Shown piece after piece: positions 56,303 through 64,000 of a DNA stretch of 64,000 nucleotides; within the stretch, counting starts at the first letter, position 1; every line of letters starts with the position of its first letter. This DNA comes from Dyella terrae. Its GTDB lineage: Bacteria; Pseudomonadota; Gammaproteobacteria; Xanthomonadales; Rhodanobacteraceae. Both the position numbers and the translations under genes were made by a program. The stretch spans positions 62,001 through 126,000 of the forward strand of contig NZ_CP089414.1 of NCBI RefSeq assembly GCF_022394535.1, read 5' to 3'. The notes beneath the pieces are model-generated. The model saw only the letters and a list, made by a program, of their open reading frames with translations. It had not been told where the DNA came from and ran no database searches.

Positions 56303-56778
56303 GTCGTGCGCCCATTACCAAGGCAGGCTCGGAGCGTCTTCGCGGTGAGCTGGAGAAGCTGAAGTCCACGGATCGGCCGCATATCATCGCGGCCATCGCC
56401 GAGGCTCGCGCGCATGGCGATCTCAAGGAGAACGCGGAGTACCACGCGGCACGCGAGCAACAGAGTTTCATCGAAGGACGCATCGGTGCGCTCGAGGCGT
56501 TGCTGTCCACGGCGGAAGTTATCGACGTTAGTCGTCTGGCCGCCGGTTCCCGCGTGGTGTTCGGCGCCACAGTGGATCTGGAAGACGAGGACAGCGGCGA
56601 AGCCGTGACCTACCAGATCGTTGGTGACTTGGAAGCGGACATCAAGCTGCGCCTTATCGCGGTGTCTTCGCCGATCGCGCGCGCGCTGATCGGCAAGAGC
56701 GAGGGTGACAGCTTCGAGTTCAACGCACCCAATGGCGTGAAGCGTTACGAAATCACGGGTGTGCGTTACGACGCCTGA
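56299..56778 (+). CDS. greA: transcription elongation factor GreA
   Basis: 159 aa. An N-terminal coiled coil with the conserved acidic tip [17 protein letters not shown] and a C-terminal FKBP-like domain ([37 protein letters not shown]). Stimulates transcript cleavage in backtracked RNA polymerase. Two terminators follow. Confidence 0.98.
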
Positions 56779-56846
56779 GCAAGTACACCGAGGAGCGCAC
56801 ACCCTGCGCCTCCGTCGGGGCATCAGCACAAGTGCTGATGCCATTT

Positions 56847-56872
56847 AAAGGGCCGCTGATGCGGCCCTTTTT
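56847..56872 (+). terminator. terminator of the carA-carB-greA operon
   Basis: AAAGGGCCGC-TGAT-GCGGCCCTTT and T-run. A second perfect hairpin, CATCAGCAC-AA-GTGCTGATG, lies just upstream (56821-56840). Confidence 0.85.
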
Positions 56873-56913
56873 CTTTGGAATGCGTACGGGGTTAGCCTGG
56901 AAATTGAAGCAAC

Positions 56914-56942
56914 AAAAAAAGGCCGCTTTCGCGGCCTTTTTT
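56914..56942. terminator. bidirectional terminator between greA and rpmJ
   Basis: A7-GGCCGC-TTTC-GCGGCC-T6. It serves rpmJ on the minus strand and backs up the greA terminator on the plus strand. Confidence 0.8.
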
Positions 56943-56965
56943 CTTCGACTCATCGCAGCTAGAAA

Positions 56966-57091
56966 TTAGCGCTGACGAGCCTTGAAACGCGGGTTGCTCT
57001 TGCAGATCACGAACACTTTGCCGCGACGACGCACAACCTTGCAGTCACGGTGCCGCGCCTTGGCGGACTTCAAAGAGGAAAGCACCTTCAC
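56966..57091 (-). CDS. rpmJ: 50S ribosomal protein L36, YkgO-like form
   Basis: 41 aa, starting at a GTG (57091) with AGGAG upstream. The sequence [18 protein letters not shown]...[14 protein letters not shown] matches the YkgO/L36B type of L36, with only two cysteines, not the four-ligand zinc ribbon of classical RpmJ. A component of the large ribosomal subunit. A bidirectional terminator follows at 56914-56942. The gap 57092-57217 has no gene. Confidence 0.93.
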   Translation of the reverse strand: MKVLSSLKSAKARHRDCKVVRRRGKVFVICKSNPRFKARQR

Positions 57092-57217
57092 GGCCAGCTC
57101 CTGAAACTATCGAAAGAAAAAATACAAGACGGCGATCATAAACAGTTTCTTGACTTCGTACAAGTCCTTGGATCGCCTGCGCAAATGGGTTGTTCATGGC
57201 GGGTGAGATCCAGGCGA

Positions 57218-58114
57218 TCATTCCGGCTCAGTCATGGCGCTAAGGAAGCGGCGGACGACGGGATTGGGGTCGTCCATACGGCTGGCCAGCGCCAGCAGCA
57301 TGAAGGCGTCAGGGTCTTCCAATTGCAGGTACTTCACGCCGGGGAGGTTCACGGATCGCATGGACGCCGGCACTAGGGCCAGTCCCATGCCAGCGGCAAC
57401 GAGCACCAGCAGGCCGTTGATCTGCTGGGCGTGCTGGCGGATCAGCGGATGGAAGTTGGCCTTGGCAGCAATCTGGGCGAGGCGATCGTACAGGGTGGCG
57501 GCCAGTTCGCGCGGCTGCACCACAAAGGCCTCCATGGCGACCTCCCGCAGCCAGATGCTTTCCCGGCCTGCCAACGGGTGATTGGCGGGCAGGGCGAGCA
57601 GCAAGGGCTCCCGGTCGATCACGTCCAAGCGCAGGTGCTTGGCCATGCCCGGATGTTCAGGCTCATCGCGAACGAAGCCAACGTCTAGGTCGCCTGATAT
57701 CAGGGCGGCGTACTGCTGCTCGGTGTACATCTCGCTGAGGATCAGGCGCACCTGTGGTGCAAAACTGCGGTAGCGCAGCAGCGTCTGGGGTAGGGAGGGG
57801 TGGAAGGTGACCGACACGGTGTAAGCGAGTCGTAGCTTGCCGCTGAAGCCCGTAGCCGCGTCGGCCATCTGGGCGCGCGCCTCCTCGGCCTTGCCGAGGA
57901 TCTGGCGGGCTTGTTCCAGGAAAAGCTTGCCTGGTTCGGTCAGCGACACGTTGCGCTTGTTTCGTTCGAGTAGGCGCACACCCAAATCATTCTCAAGCGA
58001 TTGAATTTGCTGAGAAAGAGGGGGTTGAGAGATGTAGAGCCGCTGGGCTGCTCGGGTGAAGCTGAGCTCCTCGGCGACCGTTACAAAGTAACGAAGCTGA
58101 CGGAAGTCGAACAT
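57218..58114 (-). CDS. LysR-family transcriptional regulator
   Basis: 298 aa. An N-terminal winged HTH (LSFTRAAQRLYISQPPLSQQ, IQSLENDLGVRLLERNKR) and a LysR substrate-binding domain (LRLAYTVSVTFHPSLPQTLL, GDLDVGFVRDEPEHPGM). The N terminus FDFRQLRYFVTVAEELSFTRAAQ is BenM/CatR-like. Effector unknown. The nearest candidate target is fadH, on the same strand and 296 bp upstream in transcription order, but nothing proves a link. Confidence 0.92.
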   Translation of the reverse strand: MFDFRQLRYFVTVAEELSFTRAAQRLYISQPPLSQQIQSLENDLGVRLLERNKRNVSLTEPGKLFLEQARQILGKAEEARAQMADAATGFSGKLRLAYTVSVTFHPSLPQTLLRYRSFAPQVRLILSEMYTEQQYAALISGDLDVGFVRDEPEHPGMAKHLRLDVIDREPLLLALPANHPLAGRESIWLREVAMEAFVVQPRELAATLYDRLAQIAAKANFHPLIRQHAQQINGLLVLVAAGMGLALVPASMRSVNLPGVKYLQLEDPDAFMLLALASRMDDPNPVVRRFLSAMTEPE

Positions 58115-58410
58115 AGGAGGGCTTTAAGACGATTTCCGAATAAGTCGGCCGCTAAATATATATTTGTTTCTATAACGGGTCGATCCTATTATTTCTTACG
58201 TCCCGCCACCGTCCCCTCCCCCCCAGGTGGCGGCGACCCTCGCCCCGCTACGACGCTATCCCCGCGATATCTGGTCTTCCTCCCCCTGACCCATATCGAC
58301 GCGTCGCCTAGCGGGGCGCTTTCTTTTTCAGCACAACGCCCGGCCTAGCGCCGGGCGTTGTCGTTCGGGATCAGTGGGTTGCGTTGTGGGGTATCCCACA
58401 ACGCATGCGA
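58115..58410. other. gene-free interval
   Basis: Nearly 300 bp between fadH (minus strand, ends at 58411) and the LysR start. It holds an AT-rich promoter region (58140-58200) of the LysR gene, a GC-rich stretch, and the fadH terminator at 58333-58363. No gene seen. Confidence 0.5.
58333..58363 (-). terminator. terminator of the fadH transcript
   Basis: ACAACGCCCGGC-CTAGC-GCCGGGCGTTGT, a perfect 12-bp stem about 50 bp after the fadH stop. The U-run is weak on the minus strand. Confidence 0.6.
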
Positions 58411-60516
<2,106 letters not shown>

Positions 60517-60598
60517 TCACACCCCGACTTGGGCCGGAGTGGCGCGCTTGCGCTGGTTTTCGCCCTGACGCGCCAAGCCGGATGGCTGGCGGGCTGGA

Positions 60599-60853
60599 TC
60601 AGTCCAGCAGCTCCCGCACGAGTTCGATGTAGCGCTGCATGGCTTCGTTTTCCGGGGTGCCGCGCAACTGGGCCCAGGCCTCGTGCTTGGCGGTGCCGAC
60701 GAAATCGAAGAAACCCGGCTGCTCGCTGTGAACATCGCCTTCGGAACCCTGCTTGTAGAGGGCGTAGAGCTTGAGCAGGGTGTCGTTGTCCGGCCGCTGG
60801 TCAAGCCGCTGGATGTCTTCGGCGGCCTGTTCGAATTCGCGGCGCAGATCGGT
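60599..60853 (-). CDS. acyl-CoA-binding protein (ACBP)
   Basis: 84 aa from the ATG 60853; an ATG five codons earlier (60868) is also possible. A four-helix ACBP fold: LRREFEQAAEDIQRLDQRP, LLKLYALYKQGSEGDV (the acyl-CoA-binding YxxYKQ), and FFDFVGTAKHEAWAQLRGTP. Binds long-chain acyl-CoA in the cytoplasm. Bacterial ACBPs are found patchily, including in Xanthomonadales. 169 bp upstream of fadH on the same strand. Confidence 0.9.
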   Translation of the reverse strand, partial: TDLRREFEQAAEDIQRLDQRPDNDTLLKLYALYKQGSEGDVHSEQPGFFDFVGTAKHEAWAQLRGTPENEAMQRYIELVRELLD

Positions 60854-60970
60854 CATGGTGTGGACTTGCATGGTCAGGCGGGCAGTAAAAAGGGAGTGGA
60901 CATCCCGCGTTCCGTGCGAGGACCAACGCGATAGCATATGCGTTTTCCTTCGCCGCCGTCAGGAGCCTCC

Positions 60971-61651
60971 ATGTCCTCGTCCTCTTCCGTCCCTGTACTC
61001 ACCATCGACGGACCCTCGGGGTCGGGCAAGGGCACCATCAGTCGCATGGTGGCTGAGAAACTGGGCTGGCGACTGCTGGATTCGGGTGCGCTGTACCGGG
61101 CTGTGGGCTATGCGGCGGGTATGGAGGGGCTGGATCTCTCCGATGCCGAGGCGATGACTCGTTGTGCCCAGACCACCAAGATCCGCTTTCAGGCGGCCAA
61201 GGATGGCGACGACACCCATGTGCTGGTGAACGGCCATGACGCCACGGACGAATTGCGCACTGAAACAGCAGGTGCGGCGGCCTCGGCCATTGCCTCGATT
61301 CCCTCGGTGCGTCAGGCACTTGTGGACATGCAGCTGGCCTTTCGCAAGGCACCAGGCCTGGTCGCCGATGGCCGGGACATGGGGACGGTGATCTTTCCGG
61401 ATGCCGCCTTCAAGGTATTCCTGACCGCCAGCGCCGCCGAACGGGCGAAAAGGCGCTATAAGCAGTTGAAGGAAAAGGGACTGAGCGTTACACTTGCCAC
61501 CCTTCAGCGCGAGATCGAAGCGCGCGACGCCCGTGATGCCTCACGAACCGTCGCGCCGCTCAAGCCGGCCGTGGATGCGGTTTTTATCGACACCACCGGC
61601 ATGGGCATCGAGGACGTCGTCGCGAAAGTATTCGCTGTCGTGCAGACCTGA
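60971..61651 (+). CDS. cmk: cytidylate kinase
   Basis: 226 aa. Phosphorylates CMP and dCMP. P-loop [11 protein letters not shown] (14-24), the NMP-binding insert, and [20 protein letters not shown]. The ATG 60971 has AGGAG upstream. cmk-rpsA-ihfB is a conserved gene order. Confidence 0.97.
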   Translation: MSSSSSVPVLTIDGPSGSGKGTISRMVAEKLGWRLLDSGALYRAVGYAAGMEGLDLSDAEAMTRCAQTTKIRFQAAKDGDDTHVLVNGHDATDELRTETAGAAASAIASIPSVRQALVDMQLAFRKAPGLVADGRDMGTVIFPDAAFKVFLTASAAERAKRRYKQLKEKGLSVTLATLQREIEARDARDASRTVAPLKPAVDAVFIDTTGMGIEDVVAKVFAVVQT

Positions 61652-61817
61652 AAGGGTTGCCGGCGGCTTTTGGCGCCCCTGTTGCGGCAGGGGATATTGG
61701 TCAACGGTGCCAAGGGAGTGATCCCAAGACACCCATAACCGGTGGGCTGACCGTCCGTGCGCCATTCATACAGGTGCGCACAAGGATCTAAGGCCTTTTC
61801 TCATTTCTGGAATCAAC

Positions 61818-63491
61818 ATGACTGAAAGTTTTGCCGAACTGTTTGAACAGAGCCAACAGGCTATCTCCAAGCTGAAGCCGGGCGCGATCGTCACCGGTAT
61901 CGTTGTGGAAATCCGCAACGACGTCGTCGTGATCAACGCTGGCCTGAAGAGCGAAGGCATCGTCCCGATCGAGCAGTTCAAGGACGAGAGCGGAGAGCTG
62001 GAAGTGCAGGTAGGCGACGAGGTGAAGGTTGCCCTCGACGCCCTGGAAGACGGTTTCGGCGAGACCAAGCTCTCCCGTGAGAAGGCCAAGCGTTCCATGG
62101 TATGGGACGACCTCGAGCAGGCCTTCGACAAGGAAGAGACCATCACCGGCAAGATCTCCGGCAAGGTCAAGGGTGGTTTCACCGTCGACATCAAGGACGT
62201 CCGCGCATTCCTGCCGGGTTCGCTGGTCGACGTGCGTCCGGTCCGCGATCCGGTTTACCTGGAAGGCAAGGACCTCGAGTTCAAGATCATCAAGCTCGAC
62301 CGCAAGCGCAACAACGTTGTGGTCAGCCGCCGCGCCGTCGTCGAGACCGAGTTCTCCGAGGAGCGCGAGAAGCTGCTTGAGCGCCTGACCGAAGGCGCAG
62401 TGGTCAAGGGTACCGTCAAGAACCTCACCGACTACGGCGCATTCGTGGACCTGGGCGGTATCGACGGCCTGCTGCACATCACCGACATGGCGTGGAAGCG
62501 CGTGCGTCATCCGTCCGAAGTCGTCAACGTCGGCGACGAGCTGGACGTCCGCGTGCTGAAGTACGACCGCGAGCGCAACCGCGTGTCGCTGGGTCTGAAG
62601 CAGCTGGGCGACGACCCGTGGGTCGCCATCGCTCGCCGCTACCCGGTCGGCAGCCGCCTGTTCGGCAAGGTCTCGAACGTGACCGATTACGGTTGCTTCG
62701 TTGAGATCGAGCCGGGCGTGGAAGGCCTGGTCCACGTGTCCGAGATGGACTGGACCAACAAGAACGTCAACCCGGCCAAGGTTGTGCAGGTCGGTGACGA
62801 GACCGAAGTGATGGTGCTGGACGTGGATGAAGAGCGTCGTCGCATCTCGCTGGGTATCAAGCAGACCCGCTCGAACCCGTGGGAAGCTTTTGCAGCGATG
62901 CACAAGAAGAACGACAAGGTGTCCGGTCAGATCAAGTCGATCACCGACTTCGGCATCTTCATCGGTCTGGATGGCGGCATCGACGGCCTGGTTCACCTGT
63001 CCGACATCTCCTGGCAGGCCTCGGGTGAAGACCTCGTTCGCAACTTCAAGAAGGGCGACGAGATCGAAGCGGTGGTGCTGGCCGTTGATCCGGAGCGCGA
63101 GCGTATCTCCCTCGGCATCAAGCAGATGGAGCAGGATCCGTTCGGTCAGTTCATGGCCACCAACCCGCGCGGCACCATCGTCAACGGTACCGTGAAGGAA
63201 GTGGACGCCAAGGGCGCCGTGATCGACTTGGGCGAAGGCGTCGAGGGTTACCTCCGCGCCAACGACATCGCCAAGGAGCGCATCGAAGATGCTACGCAGC
63301 ATCTGAAGGTGGGCGACAAGGTCGAAGCCAAGTTCACCGGCATGGACCGTAAGGGCCGTCAGCTGCAGCTGTCGATCCGCGCCAAGGACGAAGAAGACGT
63401 TGCTGACGCGATGGCCGAGTACTCGTCCGCTTCCGGCGGCACGACCAAGCTTGGCGCACTGCTCAAAGAACAGCTCAACAAGGCTGACTAA
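61818..63491 (+). CDS. rpsA: 30S ribosomal protein S1
   Basis: 557 aa with six S1/OB repeats. Repeated [15 protein letters not shown] and [21 protein letters not shown] motifs are spaced about 85 residues apart. The C-terminal Ser/Gly-rich tail ([19 protein letters not shown]) matches the gamma-proteobacterial form. Binds mRNA and brings it to the ribosome. A GC-rich hairpin (63512-63541) lies before ihfB. Confidence 0.98.
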   Translation: MTESFAELFEQSQQAISKLKPGAIVTGIVVEIRNDVVVINAGLKSEGIVPIEQFKDESGELEVQVGDEVKVALDALEDGFGETKLSREKAKRSMVWDDLEQAFDKEETITGKISGKVKGGFTVDIKDVRAFLPGSLVDVRPVRDPVYLEGKDLEFKIIKLDRKRNNVVVSRRAVVETEFSEEREKLLERLTEGAVVKGTVKNLTDYGAFVDLGGIDGLLHITDMAWKRVRHPSEVVNVGDELDVRVLKYDRERNRVSLGLKQLGDDPWVAIARRYPVGSRLFGKVSNVTDYGCFVEIEPGVEGLVHVSEMDWTNKNVNPAKVVQVGDETEVMVLDVDEERRRISLGIKQTRSNPWEAFAAMHKKNDKVSGQIKSITDFGIFIGLDGGIDGLVHLSDISWQASGEDLVRNFKKGDEIEAVVLAVDPERERISLGIKQMEQDPFGQFMATNPRGTIVNGTVKEVDAKGAVIDLGEGVEGYLRANDIAKERIEDATQHLKVGDKVEAKFTGMDRKGRQLQLSIRAKDEEDVADAMAEYSSASGGTTKLGALLKEQLNKAD

Positions 63492-63511
63492 GCAGTAGTA
63501 CTGCTAGGAAT

Positions 63512-63541
63512 GCGGGGCGGCGCTCGGCCGCCCCGCGGTTT
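63512..63541 (+). terminator. hairpin between rpsA and ihfB
   Basis: GCGGGGCGG (63512-63520) and CCGCCCCGC (63528-63536), followed by GGTTT. A likely partial terminator or processing site. Confidence 0.5.
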
Positions 63542-63564
63542 CACGTCACGGACATTGGGGACCC

Positions 63565-63852
63565 ATGACCAAATCCGAATTGATTGAGGCGCTGTCACGG
63601 CGTCAGACCCACCTCGCGTTTGCCGACGTGGAGCTGGCGGTCAAGAGCGTGATCGAACAGATGAGCCATGCCCTCTCTAGCGGTGAGCGCATTGAGGTTC
63701 GCGGTTTTGGCAGCTTTGCACTGCATTACCGTCCGCCGCGCATGGGCCGCAATCCCAAGACGGGCGACGCAGTGGCACTGCCGGGCAAACATGTCCCGCA
63801 CTTCAAGCCGGGCAAGGAACTGCGAGAGCGTGTCAACATGAATCTGGAGTAA
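63565..63852 (+). CDS. ihfB: integration host factor subunit beta
   Basis: 95 aa. A HU/IHF fold: [20 protein letters not shown] at the N terminus and the DNA-intercalating arm with [12 protein letters not shown]. Bends DNA with IhfA at specific sites, including those of integrases. Directly downstream of rpsA as in E. coli. Confidence 0.97.
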   Translation: MTKSELIEALSRRQTHLAFADVELAVKSVIEQMSHALSSGERIEVRGFGSFALHYRPPRMGRNPKTGDAVALPGKHVPHFKPGKELRERVNMNLE

Positions 63853-63892
63853 GACCCAGCGCAGGTTTCTGCACGGGTTTTTCCCCAGTGAG

Positions 63893-63928
63893 GGCAGGGC
63901 GGCCACAGGCCGATCCTGCCTTTTTTTT
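63893..63928 (+). terminator. ihfB terminator
   Basis: GGCAGG (63893-63898) and CCTGCC (63915-63920) with an inner GGCC...GGCC pairing, then eight T. The remaining 70 bp to the window end show no gene. Confidence 0.85.
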
Positions 63929-64000
63929 GGAGCAGGTTTTTGCGACGAGCTGGGCGATCCGCGAAACGGACTTGCCGCCCGATTTGTGAAGAGTGGTTCG

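Noticed and set aside
61788..63302. 504-codon open frame antisense to rpsA
   Set aside because: Mirror of the S1 repeats on the other strand. Composition is typical of an antisense frame in GC-rich DNA.

Overview
The window reads as a gamma-proteobacterium of the Xanthomonadales, most likely Rhodanobacteraceae (Dyella, Luteibacter, Frateuria, Rhodanobacter). This is an inference from the gene order bamE/fur/recN/hrcA/grpE/dnaK/dnaJ/dapB/carAB/greA, from cmk-rpsA-ihfB, from the tmRNA tag ANDDNYALAA, and from high GC with many GTG starts. No 16S gene is present to confirm it.

Layout. (1) 1-4.0 kb: the end of a cellulose operon, bcsA-bcsG-bcsR-like, followed convergently by a membrane diguanylate cyclase whose c-di-GMP would be expected to feed BcsA. 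(2) 4-7.9 kb: ordinary chromosome with one frameshifted membrane protein. (3) 7,891-34,050: a roughly 26 kb genomic island inserted at the 3' end of ssrA (tmRNA). It is bounded by a 16-bp direct repeat, carries a P4-type tyrosine integrase next to ssrA, and has integrase arm-like GTTGCCCCC repeats at both ends. (4) 34-37.3 kb: tmRNA, GNAT, smpB, ratA-rnfH, bamE and fur. (5) 37.3-48 kb: a structured RNA candidate, a UhpBA-like two-component pair, recN, and the heat-shock operon hrcA-grpE-dnaK-dnaJ with dapB. (6) 48-56.8 kb: a yybP-ykoY (Mn2+) riboswitch with a cation exchanger, several small genes, then carA-carB-greA. (7) 56.9-64 kb: rpmJ, a LysR regulator, fadH, an acyl-CoA-binding protein, cmk, rpsA and ihfB.

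Inside the island. The left end has three 19-bp iteron-like repeats, an AlpA regulator and a HUH-type Rep-like protein, followed by small secreted or membrane proteins. From about 12.6 to 25.6 kb many small unrelated minus-strand genes alternate with about 14 copies of a 28-bp hairpin repeat. One copy is split cleanly by an IS30-family element. The array is interrupted by an acyltransferase/LytS-LytTR block and ends at a serine recombinase. Next comes a retron: an inverted-repeat-bounded ncRNA candidate, a retron reverse transcriptase (NAxxH, YADD and VTG motifs) fused to a DUF3800-like domain, and a downstream HEPN-like protein. Convergent to it is a 1020-aa metallophosphoesterase fused to a STAND-like NTPase. 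The retron unit and this fusion are the best candidates for new or little-described defence systems.

Caution: at least four genes are split by single-base changes in short homopolymers (one is C7). Some of these may be assembly errors rather than real pseudogenes.
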